Part shown: positions 27,112-35,933 of the stretch, piece by piece | How positions within the stretch are numbered: the stretch's first letter is position 1 | Layout of the letters: every line of letters begins with the position of its first letter | Source of the DNA: Duganella rivi | GTDB taxonomy: Bacteria > Pseudomonadota > Gammaproteobacteria > Burkholderiales > Burkholderiaceae_D | Assembly: GCF_009857435.1 (NCBI RefSeq) | Contig: NZ_WWCK01000008.1 | Span: 62,001-126,000, forward strand | DNA: 64,000 nt | Direction: 5' to 3' | The notes under the pieces: generated by a model | What the model saw: only the letters and a program-made list of their open reading frames with translations | The model's database searches: none | What the model was told of the DNA's origin: nothing | Made by a program: the position numbers and the translations under genes

Positions 27112-27653
27112 TGAGTGATCTAATGAGCGAACTGACCTACGTGGAACGCGCCGCGCGCGTCAAGCTGATGATCTTCGACGTGGATGGCGTGCTGACCGAC
27201 GGCAGCCTGCATTACGGCGCCGAGGGCGAAGCATTGAAAACCTTCAATGTGCAGGACGGCCTCGGCATCAAGCTGATCCAGGAAGCCGGCATCCAGACCG
27301 CCATCATCAGCGCGCGCACCTCGCCGCAGGTGATCAAGCGCGCGGCCGACCTCGGCATCAGCCATTTGCACCAGGGCGGCCACGACAAGCTGACGCCGTT
27401 CAACGCCCTGCTGGAAAAGACCGGCCTCACGGTGGATCAAGTTGGTTTCATCGGCGACGACGTGGTGGATTTGCCGATTCTGGCGCGCGTCGGTTTTGCC
27501 GTCGCCGTGCCGAACGGCCGCAAGGAAGTATTGGAGCGCGCCCATCACACCACGGTGGCCTTTGGCGGCCGCGGCGCGGTGCGCGAGGTCTGCGAGCTGG
27601 TGCTGCACGCGCAAGGCTTGTACGAGCGCGTGATGGCGCAATTCCTCGTTTGA
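27111..27653 (+). CDS. kdsC: Kdo-8-phosphate phosphatase KdsC
   Basis: This is a 180-residue HAD-family phosphatase that removes phosphate from Kdo 8-phosphate. The catalytic motif is FDVDGVLTDG (about residues 21-30), with SAR after IQTAII (motif II), the Lys of GGHDKLTPF (motif III), and IGDDVVDLP (motif IV). It lacks a cap domain and, as for KdsC, is expected to be a tetramer that uses Mg2+. The ATG at 27111 overlaps the kdsD stop; an in-frame ATG at 27123 is an alternative. The lptC gene follows after 12 bases. Confidence 0.94.
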   Translation: MSDLMSELTYVERAARVKLMIFDVDGVLTDGSLHYGAEGEALKTFNVQDGLGIKLIQEAGIQTAIISARTSPQVIKRAADLGISHLHQGGHDKLTPFNALLEKTGLTVDQVGFIGDDVVDLPILARVGFAVAVPNGRKEVLERAHHTTVAFGGRGAVREVCELVLHAQGLYERVMAQFLV

Positions 27654-27665
27654 TGGGGATCAATC

Positions 27666-28259
27666 ATGCGTAAAAGAACAGCACACCGTTGGCAGCTTAC
27701 CCTGATCATGATGGTCGGCGTGTTCGTGGCCGTCGGCAGCTTCTGGCTGGTGCAGGTGGTCAATCAGGCCGGGCAGGAAGCCGAGGCGGATAAATTCCGC
27801 GAGGAGCCCGATTACATCATTGACCGCTTCAGCACCGTACGCATGAGCAAGGAAGGCCAGCCGGCTTACATTATTTCCGGCGACAAGCTGACGCACCATC
27901 CGGTTGAGGACACTTCGGTGATCGACAAGCCGTTTGTGCACGGCCTCGCCAGCGGCCAGCCGCCGATGAGTATCCACGCGCAGACCGCGTATGTCGATCA
28001 GGGCAATACGCGCGTCAGGCTCAGTGGTAATGTGGACGTGGTGCGACCCGCCACCAAGCAAGCGCAGGAATTGCGCCTGAAGACCAGTACGCTAACCGTG
28101 TACCCGGATGAAGAACGGATGGAGACCGACGCCAAGGTCGAGATGCTGGCTGGCCGCACGACCGCCACCGGCACCGGCATGAAGGCGAACAACGCCACCC
28201 GCCAGATCGAACTGGGCGGACGCGGAACGATTACGATGCCGCCGCGCGCGGCACACTGA
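27666..28259 (+). CDS. lptC: LPS export protein LptC
   Basis: This is a 197-residue bitopic inner-membrane protein. An N-terminal transmembrane helix (about 10-30, LTLIMMVGVFVAVGSFWLV) is followed by a periplasmic beta-jellyroll (DYIIDRFSTVRMSKEGQPAYIISGDKLTHHP) of the OstA/LptC family. LptC receives lipopolysaccharide from the LptB2FG ATPase complex and hands it to LptA. Sequence conservation in this family is low, but length, topology and position directly before lptA and lptB make the call safe. Confidence 0.92.
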   Translation: MRKRTAHRWQLTLIMMVGVFVAVGSFWLVQVVNQAGQEAEADKFREEPDYIIDRFSTVRMSKEGQPAYIISGDKLTHHPVEDTSVIDKPFVHGLASGQPPMSIHAQTAYVDQGNTRVRLSGNVDVVRPATKQAQELRLKTSTLTVYPDEERMETDAKVEMLAGRTTATGTGMKANNATRQIELGGRGTITMPPRAAH

Positions 28260-28270
28260 AGGAACGAAAC

Positions 28271-28849
28271 ATGAAGATGACCAAACTGATTTTGTCGGCC
28301 GCACTGCTGCTGGCCGCCTGCGTGGCGCAAGCCGAGAAGGCCGATTCCAGCAAGCCGACCCAGATTACCTTCGATCAGCTGGAGTCCGACGACGTCAAGC
28401 AGATCAAGACCTTCACCGGCAACGTGGTGCTGACCCGCGGCACGCTGCTGATGAAGTCGCCGAAGGCGGTGGTGACGGAAGACCCGGAAGGCTACCAGTT
28501 CGTGGTGCTGAACAGCGCGCCGGGCGTGCAGGCGACCTTCCGCCAGAAGCTGGACGGCGCCGGCGACCAGTGGGTTGAAGGCCAGGCCGACCGCATCGAA
28601 TACGATAACAAGACCGAGCTGGTGAAGCTGTATGCCAAGGCGCAGATCAAGCGCCTGGAAGGCGCCAAGGCCGCCAGCCAGGTCGATGGCGAATTCATTT
28701 CCTACGACAGCCGCAAGGAGTTCTTCGCCGTGAAGAACACGCCGAGCGGCGAGAGCAAGCCGGGCGCGGGCCGCAGCACCATGGTGATCCAGCCGTCGAG
28801 CAAGCTGGCCGTGCCGGCGCCTGCCACCCAACCAGCGCCGGGGAAATAA
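28271..28849 (+). CDS. lptA: LPS transport periplasmic protein LptA
   Basis: This is a 192-residue protein with a signal peptide (MKMTKLILSAALLLAACVAQA, cleaved near residue 21) and one OstA-like beta-jellyroll domain (QITFDQLESDDVKQIKTFTGNVVLTRGTLLMKSPKAVV). It forms the periplasmic bridge that carries lipopolysaccharide to LptDE. The C-terminal 35 residues are Pro/Ser/Ala-rich. AAGGAA stands 6 bases before the start, and lptB begins 1 base after the stop. Confidence 0.92.
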   Translation: MKMTKLILSAALLLAACVAQAEKADSSKPTQITFDQLESDDVKQIKTFTGNVVLTRGTLLMKSPKAVVTEDPEGYQFVVLNSAPGVQATFRQKLDGAGDQWVEGQADRIEYDNKTELVKLYAKAQIKRLEGAKAASQVDGEFISYDSRKEFFAVKNTPSGESKPGAGRSTMVIQPSSKLAVPAPATQPAPGK

Positions 28850-28850
28850 G

Positions 28851-29603
28851 ATGGAATCATCCTGCGGTAGCACCCTGATCGTTAAAGGCCTGCAAAAGAC
28901 TTACGGCAAGCGCCAGGTGGTGCATGACGTGTCGCTGCAAGTGGAATGCGGCGAAGTGGTCGGCTTGCTGGGCCCGAACGGCGCCGGCAAGACCACCTCG
29001 TTCTACATGATCGTCGGCCTGGTGCCGTCGGATGCGGGCAGCATCGATATCAGCGGCACCGATATCTCCTCGCTGCCGATCCACCGCCGCGCCACCATGG
29101 GCTTGTCCTACCTGCCGCAAGAAGCGTCGGTGTTCCGCAAGCTGACCGTGGAAGAAAATATACGCGCCGTCCTCGAAATCCAGAAAGTGGACGGCAAGCC
29201 TTTATCCAAGGCGGAAATTGATGAACGGCTCAATACCCTGCTGGCCGATTTGCAAATCGAAAAGCTGCGCGAGAACCAGGCGCTGTCGCTCTCGGGCGGC
29301 GAACGTCGCCGGGTCGAGATCGCGCGTGCACTGGCGACCAACCCGCGCTTCGTGCTGCTCGATGAACCATTCGCCGGGGTCGACCCGATTGCCGTGATTG
29401 AGATCCAGCGCATTGTGCGCTTCCTCAAGGAACGCGGCATCGGCGTCCTCATTACCGATCACAATGTGCGCGAGACGCTGGGCATTTGCGACCGCGCATA
29501 TATCATCAACCAGGGGACGGTGCTCGCTTCCGGCCGTCCAGACGACATCATCGCCAATGAGTCGGTGCGTCGCGTCTATCTGGGTGAACACTTCCGTATG
29601 TAA
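28851..29603 (+). CDS. lptB: LPS export ABC ATPase LptB
   Basis: This is a 250-residue ABC ATPase, cytoplasmic, that powers lipopolysaccharide extraction with LptFG. Walker A is GPNGAGKTT at 41-49, the signature LSGGERRRVEIARAL is near 143-157, and Walker B FVLLDEPFAGVDP is near 163-175, followed by the switch His in LITDHNVRETL. The start at 28851 immediately follows lptA, so coupling is likely. Partners lptF and lptG are not in the window, as is usual. Confidence 0.95.
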   Translation: MESSCGSTLIVKGLQKTYGKRQVVHDVSLQVECGEVVGLLGPNGAGKTTSFYMIVGLVPSDAGSIDISGTDISSLPIHRRATMGLSYLPQEASVFRKLTVEENIRAVLEIQKVDGKPLSKAEIDERLNTLLADLQIEKLRENQALSLSGGERRRVEIARALATNPRFVLLDEPFAGVDPIAVIEIQRIVRFLKERGIGVLITDHNVRETLGICDRAYIINQGTVLASGRPDDIIANESVRRVYLGEHFRM

Positions 29604-29609
29604 TCCCTA

Positions 29610-31082
29610 ATGAAACAGTCTTTGCAACTGCGCACGTCGCAGCACCTCGCGTTGACGCCACAACTGCAACAGTCGATCCGCCTGTTGCAGCTGTCGACGC
29701 TGGAGCTGCATCAGGAATTGGAACAGCTGCTGACCGATAACCCGCTGCTGGAACGTTTGGACGATCCTTTGGATCACTCGCTGCGGCTGCTGGCCGATGG
29801 CGCCATCAGCCAGCAGGCACCGGCAGGGGAAGCGCCTGCAGAAGGCCCGCCGGGCGAGGCTCCGGCTGCCGAAGCCGACAACTACGAAGCGCCCGGCGCC
29901 GACACGGAAAGCACCACGCCCGATGCCGACATGGACTGGGGCGATTCGGGCCGCAGCAAGAACAATGACGACGAGGAATCGCGGCCGCAACTCGAAGCCC
30001 ATCACTGCACGCTGCGCGAGCACTTGATGGAACAGATGCGCGTGACGGTGCTGGAGACGCGCGACCGCGCGCTGGTGGAACTGATCATCGACGCGCTCGA
30101 TGAAAATGGCTACCTCGAAGAAGCGCTGGAAGAAATCCACGCGCGCTTGCCGGAAGAATTGGAAGTGGAAATCGAAGAGTTGCAGACGGCGCTGAAGCTG
30201 CTGCAAAGTTTCGATCCCATGGGCGTGGGCGCGCGCAATGCATCCGAGTGCCTGGCGATCCAGATTCGCCGCCTGCCCGGCGTGCCGATGGTGACGCGCC
30301 GCATGGCGCTGGCCATCGTTGAAAATCACCTGACGTGGTTCGCGCAGCGCGACTTCAACAAGCTCAAGAAAACCCTGCTGTGCGATGACGAAGATTTGCG
30401 TGAAGCGCAAGCGGTGATTCGCCAGTGCAATCCGCATCCGGGCGCCGCGTTTGCGTCGGACGTGTCGGACTACGTGGTGCCGGATGTGATCGTGAAAAAA
30501 TCGCGCAACGGCTGGCAGGTCAGCCTCAACAACGACGTCATGCCGCGCCTGCGCGTGAACGCCATGTACGCCAACCTGCTCAAGCAGGGCAAGGGTGAAG
30601 GCGCCATGGGCGCGCAATTGCAAGAGGCCAAATGGCTGATTAAAAATATGCGCCAGCGCTTCGATACGATTCTCCGCGTGGCACAGGCGATAGTAGAAAG
30701 ACAAAAGAACTTTTTCTCGCACGGCGCGGTTGCCATGCGCCCCCTTGTGCTTCGCGAAATTGCTGATACACTGGGACTACACGAGAGCACTATTTCTCGC
30801 GTAACAACTCAAAAATATATGCTGACCCCGCACGGCATGTTTGAGCTGAAATATTTCTTTGGTAGCCATGTCGCCACCGAAGCTGGCGGGGAAGCAAGTT
30901 CGACGGCGATACGCGCATTGATCGTGCAATTGACAGGAGCAGAAGACCCGAAAAATCCTTTATCCGATAGTAAGATTGCGGACATGCTGGGAGAACAAGG
31001 CATGGTGATTGCGCGGCGCACTGTTGCCAAGTATCGCGAGGCCTTAAAGATCCCACCAGTCAGTCTCCGCAAGTCTTTGTAG
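29610..31082 (+). CDS. rpoN: RNA polymerase sigma-54 factor
   Basis: This is a 490-residue sigma factor. Region I (residues 1-48) is Gln/Leu-rich (SLQLRTSQHLALTPQLQQSIRLLQLS) and binds enhancer-binding activators. An acidic, Pro/Ala/Glu-rich region II follows (about 55-130). The core-binding domain and the helix-turn-helix lie in the C-terminal half, and the RpoN box ARRTVAKYRE is at 468-477. It directs RNA polymerase to -24/-12 promoters. The position after lptB and before hpf is the classical arrangement. Confidence 0.96.
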   Translation: MKQSLQLRTSQHLALTPQLQQSIRLLQLSTLELHQELEQLLTDNPLLERLDDPLDHSLRLLADGAISQQAPAGEAPAEGPPGEAPAAEADNYEAPGADTESTTPDADMDWGDSGRSKNNDDEESRPQLEAHHCTLREHLMEQMRVTVLETRDRALVELIIDALDENGYLEEALEEIHARLPEELEVEIEELQTALKLLQSFDPMGVGARNASECLAIQIRRLPGVPMVTRRMALAIVENHLTWFAQRDFNKLKKTLLCDDEDLREAQAVIRQCNPHPGAAFASDVSDYVVPDVIVKKSRNGWQVSLNNDVMPRLRVNAMYANLLKQGKGEGAMGAQLQEAKWLIKNMRQRFDTILRVAQAIVERQKNFFSHGAVAMRPLVLREIADTLGLHESTISRVTTQKYMLTPHGMFELKYFFGSHVATEAGGEASSTAIRALIVQLTGAEDPKNPLSDSKIADMLGEQGMVIARRTVAKYREALKIPPVSLRKSL

Positions 31083-31158
31083 TTTGTTGGTTCCTGCGCG
31101 CTCGGCTGCAAGGAGCAGCGCACTAACCGGTAGAAGCGACATATCTTTAGGAGTGTGT

Positions 31159-31518
31159 ATGAATCTGACCATCAGTGGACATCATCTCGAAGTGACCGCA
31201 GCGATTCGCGAGTACGTGCAGAATAAGCTGGAACGTGTCACCCGCCACTTTGATCAAGTGATTGATATTGCGGTCATCCTGACCGTGGATAACCTTAAAG
31301 AGAAAGATAAACGTCAAAAGGCTGAAATCAACCTGCGTATGTCCGGCAAGACCGTGTACGTGGAAAGCCTGTCGCAAGACTTGTACGCCGCTATCGATAC
31401 CTTGATCGACAAGCTGGATCGTCAAGTCATGAAATACAAAGCCAAAGTCCAATCTTACGGGCACGATGCGATCAAGCATATCCCGGATAGCTACGAACCC
31501 GCTGCCGCCGCCCTATAA
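31159..31518 (+). CDS. hpf: Ribosome hibernation promoting factor
   Basis: This is a 119-residue protein starting MNLTISGHHLEVTAAIREYVQNKLERVTRHF, the beta-alpha-beta S30AE fold that binds the 30S decoding region and favours ribosome dimerisation in stationary phase. Length fits the short or medium form; there is no long-HPF C-terminal domain. The ATG at 31159 has AGGAG 6 bases upstream; an upstream in-frame ATG at 31084 would add 25 residues unlike the family. A strong terminator follows. Confidence 0.93.
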   Translation: MNLTISGHHLEVTAAIREYVQNKLERVTRHFDQVIDIAVILTVDNLKEKDKRQKAEINLRMSGKTVYVESLSQDLYAAIDTLIDKLDRQVMKYKAKVQSYGHDAIKHIPDSYEPAAAAL

Positions 31519-31541
31519 CAACGGCGCCGGCACATCAAACT

Positions 31542-31566
31542 AAGGGCGCACGAGGGCGCCCTTTTT
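31542..31566 (+). terminator. Rho-independent terminator after hpf
   Basis: The stem AAGGGCGC/GCGCCCTT has a 6-base loop and is followed by further T residues. It closes the kdsD-hpf transcript and separates it from the alginate-lyase-like gene, whose Shine-Dalgarno site begins right after it. Confidence 0.85.
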
Positions 31567-31575
31567 GAGGAGCAT

Positions 31576-32484
31576 ATGGTTAAACGTTTAACTTGTATTT
31601 TACTGGTGCTGGCGAGCAGCGCCTCCTACGCGTGTGACGCGCCGCCACCGGCCCGCAGCGATATCGATGCCAACAGCTACTACTCGGACAAGCACCACTC
31701 GGTGATCGACCCGGCGCTGCGGGCGCGCAATATCGCGAACACCAAACCGATTGAAGACTTCCTGTCGCAGGTGGCGCGGGACGCCAACGGGCAGGGCGAT
31801 GCCGCCTGCGCGCTGACCTGGCTATCCAGCTGGGCCGAGCAGAAAGCCATGCTGGGCAAGATGTCGAGCGAGCAGGCTTACTACGTGCGCAAGTGGACGC
31901 TGGGCGGCATGGCCTTGAGCTATGCGCGCATACAGCAGCAGGCCACGCCCTCGCAGCGCGCATTGATCGAAGGCTGGTTCAAGGCGCTGGCCGACGCTAC
32001 CATCGCGCACTCGGACGCCAAGCAGGGCGGGCGCAATAATCATTACTACTGGGAAGGCTTGGCGGTAACGGCAGTGGGCGGCGTCACCGGCGAAGCGCGC
32101 TACCTCGATTGGGGCCGCAAGGTGCTTTACCACGCACTGGGCCAGATGGAAGCCGACGGCGCGCTGCCGGCCGAGATGGAGCGTGCCGGCAAGGCGCTGC
32201 ATTACCAGGTCTATGCGGCCACGCCGCTGGCGCTGATGGCCTCCATTCTCGACGTGCATGATGCCCGGCTTGATACGCTGGTGGCGTTCACCGTGGCCAG
32301 CTCGGCCGATCCGTCGGGCATTGCCAAGCGCACAGGCTTTGAACAGGAGCCGGTTGGCAGCCGCGAAGTGACCGTGGCCTACAACCGCCACGAGGGCAAG
32401 CCGCCGACGGTGGGCAAGGCGCTGTGGCAGCCGCGCCTGGGCGGTTCGCTCGATGTGCCGAATCCGCTCGAGCATCTGAAGTAG
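31576..32484 (+). CDS. Alginate lyase family (PL5-like) exported protein
   Basis: This is a 302-residue protein with a signal peptide (about residues 1-19). The mature part resembles the AlgL-type alpha/alpha-barrel: ALTWLSSWA, YYVRKWTLGGMALSYARI, RNNHYYWEGLA (catalytic-type NNHxYW at 154-159, H156) and KALHYQVYAATPL (Y210 would be the catalytic Tyr). Known members cleave mannuronate linkages in alginate by beta-elimination in the periplasm. No alginate biosynthesis or uptake genes are nearby, so the substrate may be another uronate polymer. GAGGAG lies 3 bases before the ATG. The placement after the hpf terminator, where ptsN often follows hpf in related bacteria, is unusual. Confidence 0.75.
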   Translation: MVKRLTCILLVLASSASYACDAPPPARSDIDANSYYSDKHHSVIDPALRARNIANTKPIEDFLSQVARDANGQGDAACALTWLSSWAEQKAMLGKMSSEQAYYVRKWTLGGMALSYARIQQQATPSQRALIEGWFKALADATIAHSDAKQGGRNNHYYWEGLAVTAVGGVTGEARYLDWGRKVLYHALGQMEADGALPAEMERAGKALHYQVYAATPLALMASILDVHDARLDTLVAFTVASSADPSGIAKRTGFEQEPVGSREVTVAYNRHEGKPPTVGKALWQPRLGGSLDVPNPLEHLK

Positions 32485-32494
32485 AATTGGAGGC

Positions 32495-33562
32495 ATGAGC
32501 GAATACATCCACACCAGCGTAAGCAACGGCACCGGCTTGATCGTATTGGATCGGCCCAAGGCATTGAACTCCCTTTCCCTCGACATGGTGCGCGCGATTA
32601 CGCAAGCGCTGCTGGCGTGGCGCGATGACGCGGCGGTCGGCGCTGTGGTCATCCGCAGCAGCAGCGAGAAAGCGTTCTGCGCCGGTGGCGACATCCGCTT
32701 CTTCTACGAAGCGGGCCGCACCACGCCGCAAAACGGCAGCGCGCTGGTGGAAGATTTCTTCACCGAGGAATATTCGCTAAATCATTTAGTTCATTTCTAT
32801 CCCAAACCTTACATCGCGCTGATGGATGGCGTGGTGATGGGCGGCGGCATGGGCGTGGCGCAGGGTGGTGTGCGCATCGTTACCGATAAAACCAAGATGG
32901 CCATGCCCGAAGTGAACATCGGCTTGTTCCCGGATGTGGGCGGCAGCTACTTCCTGTCGCGCGCGCCTGGCGCATTGGGCTTTTACCTTGGTGTAACCGG
33001 CGTTACCATCAACGCTGCCGACGCGCTTTACACTGGCCTGGCCGATCACTACGCGCCGCTGTCAGATCGCACCGCCCTGGATGCCTTGCTGACCGCCACG
33101 CCGGGCGCTGGGCTGCCTGGCGCGCTGTCTGCCTACGCCGCAGGCCATAACGCCGGCGATAGCACGCTGGCCGCCAACCGCGCCGCCATCGACCGCCACT
33201 TCCGTGCCGGCTCCGTGCCCGCCATCGTCGCCTCGCTGAAAACCGATAGCAGCGACTTTGCTGTTAAAACGCTGGAAGTGATGGCGACCCGCTCGCCGTT
33301 GATGATGTGCGTCACCCACGAACTGATCAAGCGCGGCGCGGCACTGGACGTCGCCGACTGCCTGCGCATGGAACGCGCGCTAGTCCGCCGCAACTTCGAA
33401 AACGGCGAAGTCATCGAAGGCGTCCGCGCACTGGTGATCGACAAAGACAACCAGCCCAAGTGGAATCCCGCCACACTGGAAGCCGTCACCGAAGAAATGG
33501 TGCAGGCCATGTTCGCCCCGGTGTGGCCGGACTACGCCCATCCACTGCGCCACCTGGGGTGA
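32495..33562 (+). CDS. Enoyl-CoA hydratase family, 3-hydroxyisobutyryl-CoA hydrolase-like
   Basis: This is a 355-residue crotonase-fold protein. LIVLDRPKALNSLSLDMVRAI, AFCAGGDIRFFYE and MDGVVMGGGMGVAQGG (oxyanion hole Gly residues), then MPEVNIGLFPDVGGSYFLSR, match the long ECH_2 subgroup, to which 3-hydroxyisobutyryl-CoA hydrolases of valine breakdown belong. The Glu of PEVNIG and the Asp of FPDVG are the residues expected for hydrolase activity. It is cytoplasmic, follows the alginate-lyase-like gene by 10 bases and converges with rapZ (13-base gap). The exact acyl-CoA substrate is not shown. Confidence 0.85.
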   Translation: MSEYIHTSVSNGTGLIVLDRPKALNSLSLDMVRAITQALLAWRDDAAVGAVVIRSSSEKAFCAGGDIRFFYEAGRTTPQNGSALVEDFFTEEYSLNHLVHFYPKPYIALMDGVVMGGGMGVAQGGVRIVTDKTKMAMPEVNIGLFPDVGGSYFLSRAPGALGFYLGVTGVTINAADALYTGLADHYAPLSDRTALDALLTATPGAGLPGALSAYAAGHNAGDSTLAANRAAIDRHFRAGSVPAIVASLKTDSSDFAVKTLEVMATRSPLMMCVTHELIKRGAALDVADCLRMERALVRRNFENGEVIEGVRALVIDKDNQPKWNPATLEAVTEEMVQAMFAPVWPDYAHPLRHLG

Positions 33563-33575
33563 GCGAGGGTAAAGC

Positions 33576-34436
33576 TTACTGCTCGCGGTGGCGCAGGACG
33601 ACGCGTTCGTTGGCGTTGAAGTAGGCCGCGAGTTTTTCGGCCATGTAGACGGAGCGGTGCTGGCCGCCGGTGCAGCCCAGGGCCACGGTCAGGTAGCTGC
33701 GGTTGTCGCCCTTGAAGGACGGCAGCCATTTCTCCACGAAGGCGCGGATGTCGTTCAGCATTTCGCCGGCGCTCGGCTGGGCGTCGAGGAATTCGATTAC
33801 CGGCGCGTCGCGGCCGGTCAGCGGCCGCAGGGTCAGATCGTAGTAGGGATTCGGCAGCGCCCGCACGTCGAACACGAAGTCCGCATCCATCGGCACGCCC
33901 AGCTTGAAGGCGAACGATTCAAAGAACAGCGTCAGCGGCGCATGTTCAGTTACCACCAAGTCCTTGACCCAGCAGCGCAGTTTATTGGCGCTTAGCTCGG
34001 AGGTGTCGATCACGTGGCCCAGCTGCTCAATTGCCGACAGCCGCTCGCGCTCTTCCATGATGCATTCGATCAGGGTGCGGCGCGCCGCTGGATTTTGCCC
34101 CGGACGCAATTCGTGCGACAGCGGATGGCTGCGGCGCGTTTCCGAAAAACGCGCCACCAGCGAGTGGGTATTGGCGGTCAGGAACATGACTTTCACGTCA
34201 TGCCCCTCGGCGCGCAGGCGTTGCACGTCGGCCGGCAGCGTGGCCAGCGACTCGGCGCTGCGCGCATCGACGGCGACAGCCAAGGCCTGCAAGCCTTCCT
34301 CCGTCAAGGTCTTGACCAAGCTGGAGAGCAGGGCGGGCGGCAGATTGTCGACGCAGTAGTGGCCTGTGTCTTCAAGCACGTTGAGGGCGACGGATTTGCC
34401 GGAACCGGAGATGCCAGTAATGATTACGATGCGCAT
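33576..34436 (-). CDS. rapZ: RNase adapter / nucleotide-binding protein RapZ
   Basis: This is a 286-residue protein. Walker A GISGSGKS is at residues 8-15 of a P-loop kinase-like N-domain; the C-domain has TRRSHPL, FDVRALPNPYYD and VALGCTGGQHRSVYMAEKLA, the RapZ signatures (CTGGxHRSV). In E. coli RapZ binds GlmZ/GlmY small RNAs and presents GlmZ to RNase E, controlling glucosamine-6-phosphate synthase. In other bacteria it is known as YvcJ-like GTPase. It lies downstream of hprK (24-base gap) in the same operon. Confidence 0.93.
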   Translation of the reverse strand: MRIVIITGISGSGKSVALNVLEDTGHYCVDNLPPALLSSLVKTLTEEGLQALAVAVDARSAESLATLPADVQRLRAEGHDVKVMFLTANTHSLVARFSETRRSHPLSHELRPGQNPAARRTLIECIMEERERLSAIEQLGHVIDTSELSANKLRCWVKDLVVTEHAPLTLFFESFAFKLGVPMDADFVFDVRALPNPYYDLTLRPLTGRDAPVIEFLDAQPSAGEMLNDIRAFVEKWLPSFKGDNRSYLTVALGCTGGQHRSVYMAEKLAAYFNANERVVLRHREQ

Positions 34437-34460
34437 GACAGCGATGATACCATCGACAGA

Positions 34461-35396
34461 TCAATCCCCGCTCATGGCTTGTCTTTGTCGCTCCATGAAT
34501 TCTTGCAGGGTGTCGATGCCGCGCAGTTGGAGGATGGTGTTGCGCACGGCGGCTTCCAGCAGCACCGCGATGTTGCGGCCGGCGGCGACGGGGATCACGA
34601 CTTTGCGGATCGGCAGGCCCAGCACGTCCTCGGTCGGGAACTGGAACGGCAGGCGCTCCACTTCCTCGTCAGCCGCGCCGCGGCGCACCAGGTGCACGAT
34701 CAGTTTCAAGCGCATCTTGCGGCGCACTGCGGTCTCGCCGAAGATGGCCTTGATGTCCAGCAAGCCCAAGCCGCGCACTTCCAGCAGGTTTTGCAGCAGC
34801 GCCGGGCAGCGGCCCTCGATCATGTTCGGCGCGATGCGCGAAAACTCCACCGCATCGTCGGCCACCAAACCATGCGAACGCGAAATCAGTTCCAAGCCCA
34901 GCTCGCTCTTGCCTAGGCCGGAGTCGCCGGTAATCAGCACGCCCACGCCCAGCACGTCCATGAACACGCCGTGCATGATGATGCGCTGTGCCAGCTTCTT
35001 GGACAAATACACGCGCAAGAAGTCGATCACTTGCGCGGCGGGCAGCGGGGTGGAGAACAGCGGGATATTTTTCTCGTCGCAGATGGCGAGGATGTCGGGC
35101 GGCGTTTCCAGCCCCTGCGCAATGATCAGCGCTGGCGGGCCGCCGGCAATCAGCTCGCCGATCACATGCGCGCGGGTCAGCGACTTGAGGCGCTGGTAGT
35201 AGTTGATTTCCTGGTGGCCGAAGACCTGAATCCGGCCCGGGTGGATGGTGTTCAAGTGGCCGACCTGGTCGGCGGCCGATGCAACGTCGCCGGAAATCAG
35301 GCGCTCGCCGCCGGGAAAGCCGGCGAACCAGCCTAGCTGCAAACTTTCGCGATTGTCGTCGTAAAGCCTTTGTATCGTCAGCGGAGTTTGCAGCAT
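34461..35396 (-). CDS. hprK: HPr kinase/phosphorylase
   Basis: This is a 311-residue cytoplasmic enzyme that phosphorylates and dephosphorylates HPr at Ser. The N-terminal DRTGG-like domain (1-130) is followed by the kinase domain with H142 (HGVFMDVLG), Walker A GDSGLGKS at 157-164, and the family signature RGLGLLDIKAIFG. It stands between ptsN and rapZ, as in other proteobacteria with an incomplete, regulatory phosphotransferase system. HPr itself is not in the window. Confidence 0.95.
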   Translation of the reverse strand: MLQTPLTIQRLYDDNRESLQLGWFAGFPGGERLISGDVASAADQVGHLNTIHPGRIQVFGHQEINYYQRLKSLTRAHVIGELIAGGPPALIIAQGLETPPDILAICDEKNIPLFSTPLPAAQVIDFLRVYLSKKLAQRIIMHGVFMDVLGVGVLITGDSGLGKSELGLELISRSHGLVADDAVEFSRIAPNMIEGRCPALLQNLLEVRGLGLLDIKAIFGETAVRRKMRLKLIVHLVRRGAADEEVERLPFQFPTEDVLGLPIRKVVIPVAAGRNIAVLLEAAVRNTILQLRGIDTLQEFMERQRQAMSGD

Positions 35397-35450
35397 GGAG
35401 CAGTTACCAGGTTAGTTGATCTAACCTTAGTGTAACTCCATCGCTGCCGC

Positions 35451-35933
35451 TCAGCCAGCAGCTTGCAGGCTAGGCAGCCAATTGATGATGCGTGTATGCA
35501 CCGATTTCGGATCGGTGTCCGTGCTCAGCGCGGTGCGGAAAGCGTCGTCGGAGAACATCTCGGCGATTTCCGACAGGATTTCGAGGTGCTGCTGGGTGAC
35601 ATGATCCGGGATCAACAGGAAGAACAGCAGGTTCACCGGCTTGCCGTCCGGCGACTCGAACGGAATCGGCTCGGCCAGGCGCACGAAGGCGGCCAGCGGC
35701 GACTTCAGGCTCTTCATGCCCTTGATGCGGCCGTGCGGCACGGCGACGCCATGGCCCAAGCCGGTCGAACCGAGGCGCTCACGCGCGAACAGGTTGTCCG
35801 AGACGGTGGAGCGGGCGATGCCGCAGTTGTTTTCGAAGATCAGGCCAGCTTGCTCGAAAGCGCGCTTTTTACTGGAGACTTCCAGGTCGAGCAGCACGTT
35901 TTCCAGAGAGAGTATTTTGCTAAGGTTGTTCAT
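35451..35933 (-). CDS. ptsN: Nitrogen-regulatory EIIA protein PtsN
   Basis: This is a 160-residue EIIA-Ntr/fructose type phosphotransferase protein. The phosphorylated His is H67 in GHGVAVPHGRIKG. The pattern LFARERLGSTGLG and the downstream FLLLIPDHVTQQHLEILSEIAEMF are typical. It regulates rather than transports (K+ uptake, nitrogen and stress responses in other bacteria). It heads ptsN-hprK-rapZ and has a good sigma-70 promoter. Confidence 0.94.
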   Translation of the reverse strand: MNNLSKILSLENVLLDLEVSSKKRAFEQAGLIFENNCGIARSTVSDNLFARERLGSTGLGHGVAVPHGRIKGMKSLKSPLAAFVRLAEPIPFESPDGKPVNLLFFLLIPDHVTQQHLEILSEIAEMFSDDAFRTALSTDTDPKSVHTRIINWLPSLQAAG

